From: Sphingobacteriia bacterium
GTDB taxonomy: Bacteria > Bacteroidota > Bacteroidia > Bacteroidales > UBA7960
Reading direction: 5' to 3'
DNA length: 64,000 nucleotides
Assembly: GCA_011390785.1 (NCBI GenBank)
Contig: JAABRR010000023.1
Span: 22,053 to 86,052, forward strand
The notes beneath the pieces are model-generated. The model was not told the origin of the DNA, ran no database searches, and saw nothing but the letters and a program-made list of their open reading frames with translations. A program made the position numbers and the translations under genes. Position 1 is the first letter of the stretch, and each line of letters begins with the position of its first letter. This document shows positions 56,243-64,000 of this stretch, piece by piece.

Positions 56243-56264
56243 TTTCACATGTTAACATGTGAAA
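56243..56264. repeat. Perfect 22-base palindrome
   Basis: The sequence is its own reverse complement over 22 bases, centred on GTTAAC. It spans the stop and last five codons of the epimerase gene (encoding Ser-His-Val-Asn-Met) at the junction with the acpH-like gene. There is no T-run in the downstream direction on either strand, so it is not a standard terminator. Confidence 0.75.
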
Positions 56265-57210
56265 CGAGGTAGTTTTTCACATAATCATCTATTCCATCTT
56301 CCAAACTGTAGAAAGGTTTTTGATATCCGGCCATTCTAAGTTTAGTCATATTTGCCTGGGTAAAATATTGGTATTTATCTCGAATATCCATCGGAGTATC
56401 CATAAACTCAATTTGCGGATTTTTATCCATTGCAGCAAAAGTAGCCCTGGTAAGATCCAGAAAACTTCTCGCCCGACCAGTTCCAAGATTGTATAACCCT
56501 GATGGGATTTTATGAAGCATCATAAAAAGGCAAATTCTTATCACATCTTTAACATAAACAAAGTCGCGTAATTGTTCCCCATCTTTAAAGTCTTCTTTAT
56601 GCGAACGGAAAAGGATCATTTTACCGTTTTCGTTGATTTGTTTAAAAGCATGAATAACTACGGATGCCATTCGCCCCTTATGATACTCATTGGGTCCATA
56701 GACATTGAAGAATTTTAATCCTGCCCAAAAAGGAGGCAACATTGACTGAGAAAGCGCCCATTTATCAAACTCATTTTTGCTTTCGCCATATGGATTTAAA
56801 GGCTTGAGATCGTTTACCAGATCATGATTATCATCATAACCGAGTTCGCCATCACCATAAGTAGCTGCAGAAGATGCGTAAATTAAAGGAATCTGAAACT
56901 GTGTGCATAGCTGCCACACATCTTTTGAATAATTAAGATTGAGTGTATCAAAAACTTCTTTATTAAACTCAGTAGTGTCTGTTCTTGCCCCCAAATGAAA
57001 AATAAAATTTACTCTTTTATTATTGGTCTGCAACCATTCAGGGAACACGGAGCGGTCAATTTTCTTACTGAATCTTTTATTGATTAAATTGGATGTTTTC
57101 TCAATCCTTGAAAAATCATCTACTAATACCAGTTCATTAAATCCGTTATCATTCAATTCTTTAACCAAACAGCTGGCTATAAAACCAACTGCACCTGTTA
57201 CAACAATCAT
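56245..57210 (-). CDS. ADP-glyceromanno-heptose 6-epimerase-like protein
   Basis: The 321-residue short-chain dehydrogenase-like epimerase resembles HldD/RfaD, which interconverts ADP-D- and ADP-L-glycero-D-manno-heptose for lipopolysaccharide. The nucleotide motif is VVTGAVGFIAS, a modified TGxxGFIG. The catalytic pair Tyr141/Lys145 is in NPYGESK, preceded by ASSAATYG. PFWAGLKFFNVYGPNEYHKG is characteristic of this branch. The gene stands alone, and no other heptose gene is in the window. Confidence 0.88.
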   Translation of the reverse strand: MIVVTGAVGFIASCLVKELNDNGFNELVLVDDFSRIEKTSNLINKRFSKKIDRSVFPEWLQTNNKRVNFIFHLGARTDTTEFNKEVFDTLNLNYSKDVWQLCTQFQIPLIYASSAATYGDGELGYDDNHDLVNDLKPLNPYGESKNEFDKWALSQSMLPPFWAGLKFFNVYGPNEYHKGRMASVVIHAFKQINENGKMILFRSHKEDFKDGEQLRDFVYVKDVIRICLFMMLHKIPSGLYNLGTGRARSFLDLTRATFAAMDKNPQIEFMDTPMDIRDKYQYFTQANMTKLRMAGYQKPFYSLEDGIDDYVKNYLVSHVNM

Positions 57211-57288
57211 ATAGTACTATTATTACTGAAATAAAATATATTAGCAATTGAAATGCCTGATATTAATTAGCTATACAACCTTAAAAGA

Positions 57289-57966
57289 TTATTCGTGTAA
57301 TATTTGTAAAACAACCTTATTCAAATTTTCAATTGCCAGAGGAATACTCCAACGATCGTTATCATTCTGATCAACATAATTAGAAACTGCCCTTAATTGT
57401 ACACAAGGAATATCTTCGGAAAAACAGGCATAAAAAAATGCTGCTCCTTCCATACTTTCGGTTTCCGGATTGCAATGACGACGGATTTTCTCTATACTCT
57501 TATTGGTGGTATGCACACGATTTACAGTTATACTTCGGGCTGTTCTTAACGAGTTTATCGTTTTGCTTTTAATAGGCATTTCATTAATCAATTCTCCATC
57601 TTTGTAAGGAAAATAATTTTCTTCCAATAATTTTAAATCAATTAAAGAAAGGAAATATTCTCCCTGATCAGCTCCAATTTCAGGAAATCTGTCATGAGTA
57701 ACATGCACTACCTGGCCAAGCTCTATATCTCTTACAAAGCTTCCTGCAATACCTACATTAAAAGCAGCGTCATAATGCTCCCTGGCAAATAATCTGCCCA
57801 TCATATATGCCGTGGGAACCATGCTTACACCAGTTGTTAAAACATCAATTACCATACTTTTATAAGTATACGAATTGCATTGTGCGCTAATGCGTTTCAC
57901 AAATTTGAAATTAACCAATAAAGGTTTAATCTCTAATGTTGTAGCTGAAACTATTAATATTTTCAT
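57289..57966 (-). CDS. Futalosine hydrolase/MTAN-like nucleosidase
   Basis: The 225-residue protein has the phosphorylase/nucleosidase fold: ILIVSATTLEIKPLL, FNVGIAGSF, ETESMEGAAFFYACF and the late catalytic VSNYVDQND. Its closest look is to MqnB (futalosine hydrolase) and 5'-methylthioadenosine/S-adenosylhomocysteine nucleosidase. The window also encodes a full Men pathway to menaquinone and ahcY, so neither classic role is required. A -7 box TAAATTTG is at 58071-58078 on the minus strand. The enzyme role is unresolved. Confidence 0.85.
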   Translation of the reverse strand: MKILIVSATTLEIKPLLVNFKFVKRISAQCNSYTYKSMVIDVLTTGVSMVPTAYMMGRLFAREHYDAAFNVGIAGSFVRDIELGQVVHVTHDRFPEIGADQGEYFLSLIDLKLLEENYFPYKDGELINEMPIKSKTINSLRTARSITVNRVHTTNKSIEKIRRHCNPETESMEGAAFFYACFSEDIPCVQLRAVSNYVDQNDNDRWSIPLAIENLNKVVLQILHE

Positions 57967-58070
57967 CAGAAAGGGGTTTTAAGGTTGTGTAAAAATACTA
58001 ACATTCGCGGGTTGATTCAATACTTTTTGTTTTATTTAATTAACAATTACTTTTAGGTAATTTTTTATTA

Positions 58071-58078
58071 CAAATTTA
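58071..58078 (-). promoter_or_regulatory. -7 box for the nucleosidase gene (TAAATTTG)
   Basis: On the minus strand this fits TAnnTTTG with a leader of about 98 bases. Confidence 0.35.
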
Positions 58079-58271
58079 CTAGAGATAACCTTACCAATAC
58101 CTTTCCATTAATAACTCTGTATATTATTGATTTTATTGTTATTGAAAAAACAGGCGCTGATTATGGTTCACTTTATTGATGTTGCATTGGCTTGAATCCA
58201 TTAATAAAGCTATTCTCATTTGCCAGGAGTGTTTTTAGAAAAACCCCCGGATATTAATTGTTTTGATTAGA

Positions 58272-58310
58272 GAATCCCTGTTCATCTGAAAAGCTATAAA
58301 CCAGGGATTC
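58272..58310. repeat. Nine-base inverted repeat upstream of thyA promoter
   Basis: GAATCCCTG (58272-58280) pairs perfectly with CAGGGATTC (58302-58310) around a 21-base loop. It ends 13 bases before the CTTG element of the promoter, so it could be an operator or a 3'-end hairpin. There is no T-run. Confidence 0.5.
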
Positions 58311-58323
58311 GCCTTTGGCTTTT

Positions 58324-58355
58324 CTTGGATTTAAATCGCATATGTTTTACCTTTG
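58324..58355 (+). promoter_or_regulatory. Bacteroidota promoter for thyA-folA
   Basis: The -33 element CTTG (58324-58327) differs from TTTG by one base, lies 20 bases before TACCTTTG (58348-58355) and fits the TTTG-N19-21-TAnnTTTG consensus. It is the best-spaced promoter in the window. Confidence 0.55.
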
Positions 58356-58480
58356 ACAATTGGTTAAAACCTGGTAATAAGAAAAAAATTACTCCACAAA
58401 AAAAACCGGGTAATTGTTTTTTCAGGGGTAAACTTCTTCAGAAAAGAGCTTATTTATTCGAATTTTCAATAGAAAAATAA

Positions 58481-59272
58481 ATGCAACAATATCTTCAACT
58501 TATGCAACATGTGCTTGACAATGGGGTTAAAAAGAATGACCGTACAGGCACAGGAACACTAAGTGTTTTTGGTTATCAAATGCGCTTTGATCTTTCCAAT
58601 GGATTTCCGCTGGTAACAACCAAAAAGCTTCATCTTAAATCGATCATCCATGAGTTATTATGGTTTCTTAAGGGTAATACCAATATTCAATATTTAAAAG
58701 AAAATAAAGTTAGCATATGGGATGAATGGGCGGATGCAAACGGTGATCTTGGGCCTGTTTATGGCGCACAATGGAGGAGCTGGGGAAGCAAAAATGGCCC
58801 TATTGATCAAATTAGTCAATTAGTTGAGCAAATTAAGAAGAATCCGGATTCACGTCGTCATCTGGTAAGTGCCTGGAATGTTGGCGAATTGGATCAAATG
58901 GCATTGCCACCCTGCCATATCCTTTTTCAATTTTATGTTGCCAATGGAAAGCTTTCATGCCAATTGTACCAACGTAGTGCCGATATTTTTCTGGGCGTAC
59001 CCTTCAATATAGCATCTTACGCCTTGTTTACCATGATGATTGCCCAGGCTTGCGATCTTCAGCCAGGTGATTTTGTGCATACCCTGGGAGATGCCCATCT
59101 TTACAGCAACCATCTTGAACAGGCGCGCTTGCAACTTACCAGGGACCCACGGCCACTTCCGGAAATGGAGATTAATCCAAACATTAAAGACATTTTTTCT
59201 TTCCGATACGATGATTTTACTCTTAAAAACTATGACCCGCATCCACACATAAAAGCCCAGGTAGCCGTTTAA
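58481..59272 (+). CDS. thyA: Thymidylate synthase
   Basis: The 263-residue enzyme methylates dUMP to dTMP with methylene-tetrahydrofolate, leaving dihydrofolate. The catalytic Cys145 is in [33 protein letters not shown] and [17 protein letters not shown] are standard. The length is nearly identical to E. coli ThyA (264). folA begins 40 bases later, so the pair closes the folate cycle in one operon. Confidence 0.98.
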   Translation: MQQYLQLMQHVLDNGVKKNDRTGTGTLSVFGYQMRFDLSNGFPLVTTKKLHLKSIIHELLWFLKGNTNIQYLKENKVSIWDEWADANGDLGPVYGAQWRSWGSKNGPIDQISQLVEQIKKNPDSRRHLVSAWNVGELDQMALPPCHILFQFYVANGKLSCQLYQRSADIFLGVPFNIASYALFTMMIAQACDLQPGDFVHTLGDAHLYSNHLEQARLQLTRDPRPLPEMEINPNIKDIFSFRYDDFTLKNYDPHPHIKAQVAV

Positions 59273-59312
59273 TTACTTAATTATTTACTAACAGATTACC
59301 CAAATTATTTCT

Positions 59313-59810
59313 ATGAAGCTTATCTTAATTGCTGCCATTGCTAATAATAATGTAATTGGAAACAATAATCAACTACTCTGGAACCTGCCGGCTGATTTAA
59401 AAAATTTTAAGAAAACAACCATGGGTAGGACATTGATAATGGGTAGAAAAACCTTTGAAAGTATAGGAAAACCTTTACCTGGGCGCAAAAATATAATCAT
59501 CACCCGGAATAAGGACTTTTCAGCAGATGGTTGCGAAGTTTATACAAATCTAAAAGATGCTTTGTGCAAAATAAAAAATGAAAAGGATGTTTTTGTGATT
59601 GGCGGCGGAGAAATTTACAGACAAACTATTAATTTGAATCCGACAAGAAGGCTTTACATTACCAGGGTATTTGCAAATTTTGAAGGTGATAGCTATTTTC
59701 CTGAGATAAACCCTGAAAAATGGGAGCTTATTGAGCGGGAAGAGTTTGATGCCGATGAAAAAAATCCTTTCCCATTTGCATTTTTAAAATACAAGAGAAA
59801 AAGGCGATAG
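59313..59810 (+). CDS. folA: Dihydrofolate reductase
   Basis: The 165-residue enzyme reduces dihydrofolate with NADPH. The active-site acid is Asp28 in LLWNLPADLKNFKKTTMG. MGRKTFESIGKPLPGRKNIIIT and VFVIGGGEIYRQTI are the NADPH-binding parts. It probably shares the transcript of thyA and converges with the exported protein gene 40 bases away. Confidence 0.97.
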   Translation: MKLILIAAIANNNVIGNNNQLLWNLPADLKNFKKTTMGRTLIMGRKTFESIGKPLPGRKNIIITRNKDFSADGCEVYTNLKDALCKIKNEKDVFVIGGGEIYRQTINLNPTRRLYITRVFANFEGDSYFPEINPEKWELIEREEFDADEKNPFPFAFLKYKRKRR

Positions 59811-59850
59811 ATTAGCTTTATCCTTTTGATGAACTGATCAATATTTCGAA

Positions 59851-61116
59851 TCAGGTTTTTTGCTTTTGTTTTCGAGCAGCAGGGAATAATACATTATTTA
59901 GGATGAGCCTGTACCCGGGTGAATTAGAAAAAAGATTCAGATCAGTAGCCGGATCGCCCACATAATGTCTGTAATCTTCCGGATCATGGCCACCAAAAAA
60001 AGTAAAAGTCCCTTTCCCCAGACTACCATGAATGTATCGGGTTTCTCCTTTTGATTTATTTTCTCCCATAATGGTAACTGTAGGTTTCACAAGTTGTGAA
60101 ACAAAGGCTGTGGTTTGTCCCATAAAACCTTTAATAAGAGATTCATGGTTTTGGGTTAACATAGCTGGAACAGGATCCCATTTGGCGGAAAATTCAAAAA
60201 GCGAGAAAAAATCAGTTCGCTGATCGCGCCCGGTTTTAGCAACATCAATATTTGATTTAGCATATTCAAATGGATTGGTAATAATCTGGAAATTCTGGAA
60301 GGCAAATGTTCTGGAAAAATCAAGTTTTTCCTGGGCATCAGGATCATGCGGTGTACCATCAAATACTTCATGCACCATATCTATTCCTTCGGCAGCCAAA
60401 GCAATATCTAAACTTTCAGGAGCCGAGCACATGGCAAACATATAGCCTCCACCGGCAACAAATTGCTGAATACTTTTAGCAACTGCCAGTTTCAAATCGG
60501 GCACACGGCTAAAACCCAGCTTACGCGCAAGTCCTTCAGATAATTCCACATCGCGCTGATACCAGGGAGCATTACGGTAGGCTGCCCAAAATTTCCCATG
60601 CTGTCCGGTAAAATCTTCATGATGCACATGCAACCAATCATATAAAGGCAAAACTCCGGAAATTACTTCTTCATCATATATTGGATCATAAGGAATTTCA
60701 GCATAGCTTAAAGCCAGGGTAACAGCATCATCCCAAGGTAGGCTGTGAGGGGGTGTGTATACAGCAATGCGTGGCACTTTATGCAAAACGATTTCTTCCA
60801 TATTCACATCAGGGTGAGATATTTCTGTTATAATCGACGATGCCTGAACATCAGCAAGAACCTGATAAGAAACTCCCCTTACGGCAAGTTCCTGTTCAAA
60901 AGTTCTGGTATGAATAAACATAAAACTTCCACCCCGGTAATTGAGGAGCCAGCTCACTTCCACATCATAAGTAAGCACAAAATAGGCTATTCCATAAGCT
61001 TTTAAATGATTCTGCTGAGAATCATCCATCGGAATAAGAATATGGGCTGCTTTGGTTGACAGGGGAATTAAAAGGATAACTAATAACCACAGCTTAATAT
61101 TAAACAATTTTACCAT
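59851..61116 (-). CDS. Conserved exported protein, so-called asparagine synthetase B
   Basis: The 421-residue protein has a signal peptide ending LIPLSTKA, then AHILIPMDDSQQNHLKAYGI and LLNYRGGSF. I recall similar Bacteroidota proteins being labelled asparagine synthetase B in databases, but I see no asparagine-synthetase motif and do not trust that name. A central part with GGGYMFAMCSAPES looks like a class I amidotransferase-type fold, and TFTFFGGHDPEDYRH like a glycine-rich loop. I chose the ATG at 61116 because the -7 box at 61150-61157 would put the transcript start near 61143, inside a longer frame beginning at 61152. Function unknown. Confidence 0.75.
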   Translation of the reverse strand: MVKLFNIKLWLLVILLIPLSTKAAHILIPMDDSQQNHLKAYGIAYFVLTYDVEVSWLLNYRGGSFMFIHTRTFEQELAVRGVSYQVLADVQASSIITEISHPDVNMEEIVLHKVPRIAVYTPPHSLPWDDAVTLALSYAEIPYDPIYDEEVISGVLPLYDWLHVHHEDFTGQHGKFWAAYRNAPWYQRDVELSEGLARKLGFSRVPDLKLAVAKSIQQFVAGGGYMFAMCSAPESLDIALAAEGIDMVHEVFDGTPHDPDAQEKLDFSRTFAFQNFQIITNPFEYAKSNIDVAKTGRDQRTDFFSLFEFSAKWDPVPAMLTQNHESLIKGFMGQTTAFVSQLVKPTVTIMGENKSKGETRYIHGSLGKGTFTFFGGHDPEDYRHYVGDPATDLNLFSNSPGYRLILNNVLFPAARKQKQKT

Positions 61117-61149
61117 AATTAAAATCAATTTGCGGTGAAGCATTCTAAA

Positions 61150-61157
61150 CAAAATTA
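61150..61157 (-). promoter_or_regulatory. -7 box (TAATTTTG)
   Basis: The minus-strand match lies 34 bases upstream of the 61116 start of the exported protein gene and supports that start over the one at 61152. Confidence 0.4.
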
Positions 61158-61211
61158 ATTAAAACAGCCAATAATATTGCCCGCAATAATTCGACCTATC
61201 CGTTAAAACGG

Positions 61212-61245
61212 GAAAAGAAGTAGTTTGTTTTGGTTACTTCTTTTC
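61212..61245. terminator. Probable terminator hairpin after dnaB
   Basis: A perfect 11-base stem (61212-61222 with 61235-61245) lies 33 bases past the dnaB stop. It lacks a long T-run, although the stem itself is T-rich at its end on the minus strand. A small palindrome CCGTTAAAACGG is next to it. Confidence 0.5.
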
Positions 61246-61278
61246 AGTAAAATTCAATTAATAAGAATTGTGAATGAA

Positions 61279-62811
61279 TTAAAACGGTACATCTTCATCG
61301 TTTTCATCATTCATGCGAGAGGGTAAAGTAACCACATTGGGAGATGAGTCGAAAGAACCTGATGGCCTAAGATCAGCTTGTGTATCAAAGCCAATGGTTT
61401 CATAATCCATGAATTTTGCAAACCGGGGAACAAAACGCAGAGGGATATCTTCCAGAGCACCGTTTCTATGCTTGGCAATGATAAATTCAGCCAATCCTTC
61501 GGTTGAATTTCCCTGTTCATCTTCCATAATCTTATAATATTCCGGACGATAAATGAAACAGACCATATCAGCATCCTGCTCTATGGCGCCTGATTCTCTC
61601 AGGTCAGATAAAAGTGGTTTTTTTGATCCACCCCTGGTTTCAACTGCACGACTAAGTTGTGAAAGTGCTATTATGGGAATATTCAATTCTTTGGCTAAGC
61701 TTTTTAATGACCGTGAAATATTACTGATTTCCTGCTCACGATTTCCCCCTTTATCATTACCACCCGACATAAGCTGAAGATAATCGATAATTACCAGTTT
61801 AATATCATGTTGAGCCTTTAAGCGACGGCATTTAGCACGAAGTTCAAATATAGAAAGTGCCGGAGTATCGTCAATAAATAAGGGGGCATCAGTTAGGTTT
61901 GCCAGTTTGGCATTTAGTTGTTCCCATTCATATTGTTCAAGATCGCCCCGTTTTAATTTTTCTGACGAAAGTTCCGATTCACTGGCAATTAAACGCATTA
62001 CCAACTGCACACCTGCCATTTCAAGGGAAAAAACAGCAACTGCTTCTTTAAACTCTACGGCCATATTTCTGGCCATAGAAAGAACAAATGCGGTTTTACC
62101 CATACCCGGACGGGCAGCAAGAATAACGAGATCTGATTTTTGCCAACCTGCTGTAACACGGTCAATGGCAGAAAAGCCACTTGGAATACCACTTATATGC
62201 CCCTCCTGGCTTCTGGATTTCTCTATCTGATCAATAGCATCTTTAACAAGGGAATGCATATCGGCATAATTACGACGCAAATTAGTTTCGCTTATAGCAA
62301 ATAATTCCTTTTCAGCTTTGTCAAGAATATCAAAAACATCAGAAGAATCTTCGTATGATTCGCGTATAATACTATCTGAAATACGTATAAGTTCGCGTTG
62401 CAAAAATTTCTGGATGACTATTCGGGCATGAAATTCTACGTTGGCTGCTGATGCCACCCTGTTTGTAAGCATGGAAATGTAGTAAGCCCCACCCACTGAT
62501 TCGAGTTCACCATTTTTCTTGAGTTTCTGAGTAACCGTTAATATGTCTACCGGTTCCGATTCAGAAAAGAGAGCAAAAATCGCTTTGAATATTTTTTGGT
62601 GAGATTCCTTATAAAAAACTTCTGGCTTTATAATATCCACGACATTGGTTAATGCATTTTGCTCCAACATTATAGCCCCTAAAACTGCTTCTTCAAGATC
62701 TACAGCCTGGGGTGGGATTCTACCATGGTCAGCCAAGTTTGTGCCGTAATTGCTATTATTTTTGCCTCGGCGGGTATTCACATTTCGTTGTGTTTTTTCT
62801 ACTTCTTCCAT
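61279..62811 (-). CDS. dnaB: Replicative DNA helicase DnaB
   Basis: The 510-residue hexameric helicase unwinds DNA at the replication fork. The N-terminal domain begins near IPPQAVDLEEAVLGAIMLE, and the Walker A motif is in LAARPGMGKTAFVLSMARN. The H3/H4 motifs include VIIDYLQLMSGG and IALSQLSRAVETR, ending in the RF-like FIYRPEYY and FIIAKHRNG segment. The first 25 residues are basic and probably disordered. The C-terminal tail is acidic (NDENDEDVPF). Confidence 0.98.
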   Translation of the reverse strand: MEEVEKTQRNVNTRRGKNNSNYGTNLADHGRIPPQAVDLEEAVLGAIMLEQNALTNVVDIIKPEVFYKESHQKIFKAIFALFSESEPVDILTVTQKLKKNGELESVGGAYYISMLTNRVASAANVEFHARIVIQKFLQRELIRISDSIIRESYEDSSDVFDILDKAEKELFAISETNLRRNYADMHSLVKDAIDQIEKSRSQEGHISGIPSGFSAIDRVTAGWQKSDLVILAARPGMGKTAFVLSMARNMAVEFKEAVAVFSLEMAGVQLVMRLIASESELSSEKLKRGDLEQYEWEQLNAKLANLTDAPLFIDDTPALSIFELRAKCRRLKAQHDIKLVIIDYLQLMSGGNDKGGNREQEISNISRSLKSLAKELNIPIIALSQLSRAVETRGGSKKPLLSDLRESGAIEQDADMVCFIYRPEYYKIMEDEQGNSTEGLAEFIIAKHRNGALEDIPLRFVPRFAKFMDYETIGFDTQADLRPSGSFDSSPNVVTLPSRMNDENDEDVPF

Positions 62812-63012
62812 GAAGCAAAAATAAACAAATGAGACATAAAAAAATCTGAAATTGTGGAATTAAGTTTTCAACATAGCTCAAAGCATTGTCAGTTAAGGAA
62901 AAAACAATAAAAATAATCTAAACGTTTGATTATCAACATAATACATCAATACTATAAGCCATTATTCATCTATCCAATTGATCATCAATGGTTACAGGAT
63001 TTTGCTGAAGCT

Positions 63013-63738
63013 TTAAATCAATGATTCAATATCTTCATCTGGCAAATCATCTCTAAGGGAGTATTTGAGATACAATCTGGCTGTTGTAACTACATCCTTG
63101 TTGCAATAAACAGCTATTCGCTCCAGGTTTTTTTCCTGCCAGTAAACTCTTGCCACATCATTTCCGGCAATATCGTCTTTTGGGGTGGGTATATTAAATA
63201 CTGCTGCCAGCAGGGCCAGCGAGGTGTAATTTTTATAATCACCAAATTTCCATAAATCCATTGTATCAAGAAAAGACACTTCCCAGGGCTTGCGTCCTTG
63301 CACGTTGAGTATTGATGGGAGTGCAATACCATTAATAAGAAGACGTCTGGCGATATATGGAAAATCAAACTCTCGCGAATTATGACCGCACAAGAAGTGG
63401 TATTTTGTGGTGTAATGTTGATTTAACAGGGAAGCAAAGGATGAAAGTAATTCTTTCTCGTTGTCAGAGAAAAAGGCTTTTACCCTAAATTTCATAGTAT
63501 CATCATTTTTATAGAAAACCCCTGCAGAAATGCATACTATTTTACCAAATTCACTATAGATTCCAGCTCTTTCGAAGAAAAGTGCTTCGGGAGTTTTATT
63601 TTCATCTGAAGAGATACGGGCTGCCTTTCTTTCCCATTGTTGTTGCATAATTTCTGGAACGTCGGCGAAACTGGCAGCCATAGGAACTGTTTCAACATCA
63701 ACAAACAGAATATTTTCCAATTTAATTTGATCGAGCAT
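63013..63738 (-). CDS. PolB-type 3'-5' exonuclease-like protein
   Basis: The 241-residue protein has the DEDDy exonuclease fold: Asp14/Glu16 in LFVDVETV, the second Asp in CGHNSREFDFPYIARRL and the final Tyr-Asp in AVYCNKDVVTTARLYL. It resembles the stand-alone exonuclease domain related to DNA polymerase B (PF10108 type). No polymerase part is attached. It could proofread, trim or repair DNA. It lies 200 bases upstream of dnaB on the same strand. Confidence 0.88.
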   Translation of the reverse strand: MLDQIKLENILFVDVETVPMAASFADVPEIMQQQWERKAARISSDENKTPEALFFERAGIYSEFGKIVCISAGVFYKNDDTMKFRVKAFFSDNEKELLSSFASLLNQHYTTKYHFLCGHNSREFDFPYIARRLLINGIALPSILNVQGRKPWEVSFLDTMDLWKFGDYKNYTSLALLAAVFNIPTPKDDIAGNDVARVYWQEKNLERIAVYCNKDVVTTARLYLKYSLRDDLPDEDIESLI

Positions 63739-63758
63739 AAGAGAAGAAAATTTACTTG

Positions 63759-64000
63759 TTAGTTATTAACCAAAACTTTAAACTCGGTTCTACGATTTTG
63801 TGCTCTTCCAACTTCTGTATCGTTAGTAGAAATAGGTTTTTGATCAGCATACCCAGCATAGGAGAGCCTACTTTGCTCTATACCCTTTTCTACCAAATGA
63901 TTGAACACACTCAGGGCTCTATTTTCAGAGAGTTTTTTATTGTAGGCCAGTGAGCCTGTACTATCAGTATGCCCTCCAATCTCAATTTTTATATTGGGGT
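63759..64000 (-). CDS. OmpA-family protein, C-terminal part
   Basis: This gene is cut by the right edge, and only its last 79 residues are visible (frame 63759-63998). The sequence has the OmpA-like peptidoglycan-binding domain: IEIGGHTDSTGSLAYN, then LSENRALSV, RLSYAGYAD and GRAQNRRTEF. The motif TDxxG...NxxLSxxRA is the known diaminopimelate-binding site. The rest of the protein, probably with lipoprotein or tetratricopeptide parts, lies outside. Confidence 0.92.
   Translation of the reverse strand, partial: PNIKIEIGGHTDSTGSLAYNKKLSENRALSVFNHLVEKGIEQSRLSYAGYADQKPISTNDTEVGRAQNRRTEFKVLVNN

Larger units (their letters stand above)
57967..58480. other. Gene-free stretch before thyA
   Basis: No gene is supported. 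It holds a minus-strand -7 box (58071-58078), a perfect nine-base hairpin (58272-58310) and a plus-strand promoter (58324-58355) for thyA. The leader of thyA would be about 120 bases. Confidence 0.5.

Noticed and set aside
61117..61152. N-terminal extension of the exported protein before thyA-folA
   Set aside because: The -7 box at 61150-61157 would start the transcript inside this extension, and the signal peptide is complete without it.
63756..63953. 65-codon plus-strand frame at the right edge
   Set aside because: The minus strand clearly encodes an OmpA C-terminal domain, so this is its shadow.
1..64000. tRNA, rRNA, CRISPR array, IS element or prophage
   Set aside because: I looked for clover-leaf-like arms, direct repeats with spacers, transposase or integrase genes and phage structural genes and saw none.

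Overview
The window is a 64 kb stretch of AT-rich chromosome from a member of the Bacteroidota. The main evidence is a type IX secretion (T9SS) C-terminal sorting domain, many lipoproteins with Bacteroidota-type lipoboxes, a bacterial geranylgeranylglyceryl-phosphate-synthase homologue, -7 boxes of the form TAnnTTTG ahead of many genes, and an almost complete lack of Shine-Dalgarno sequences. I see no rRNA, tRNA, insertion sequence, prophage or CRISPR array. The window is mostly core metabolism with a few exported, poorly characterised clusters.

Layout. 0.3-5.4 kb: four co-directional genes for exported or surface proteins (CBM9-like lipoprotein, DUF362 membrane protein with a T9SS tail, propeller lipoprotein, SMP-30 lactonase-like protein). 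5.4-8 kb (minus): phosphopantetheinyl transferase, GGGP synthase and an outer-membrane protein. 8-13.5 kb: ahcY, a Rieske-like lipoprotein, two small envelope genes, a structured intergenic region that may encode a small RNA, then greA, a HIT protein and ruvC. 13.9-20.7 kb: glycosyltransferase, MerR regulator, M23 peptidase, alaS and an MFS carrier. 21.1-28.4 kb: a compact menaquinone operon (menI-like thioesterase, menF, menD, menB, menA, menC, menE), with menH absent. 28.4-36.5 kb (minus): purL, methyltransferase, SGNH hydrolase, small membrane protein, thioredoxin-like protein, then an ATP-grasp ligase paired with an MFS transporter. 36.8-42.1 kb: three tandem M14 carboxypeptidase-like exported proteins, the first of which has lost its catalytic residues. 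42.1-52.6 kb: CNT nucleoside transporter, bifunctional nuclease, membrane pyrophosphatase, gcvP, iorB and iorA. 52.9-64 kb: trkH, trkA, acpH-like, heptose epimerase-like, futalosine-hydrolase-like nucleosidase, thyA, folA, an exported protein of unknown role, dnaB, a PolB-type 3'-5' exonuclease and the C-terminus of an OmpA-family protein at the right edge.

How the parts fit. The men operon, membrane pyrophosphatase and indolepyruvate:ferredoxin oxidoreductase suggest quinone-based respiration combined with pyrophosphate- and ferredoxin-linked energy conservation and amino-acid fermentation, as expected for a marine or sediment Bacteroidales-like organism (inference). TrkH and TrkA would supply K+, and the pyrophosphatase carries a K+-dependence signature. 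ThyA and FolA form the dTMP/folate cycle. The least explained parts are the 0.3-5.4 kb surface cluster, the M14 triplet with its pseudoenzyme, the ATP-grasp/MFS pair and the hairpin-rich intergenic region at 11.2-11.5 kb. I did not find a clear novel defence or mobile system.
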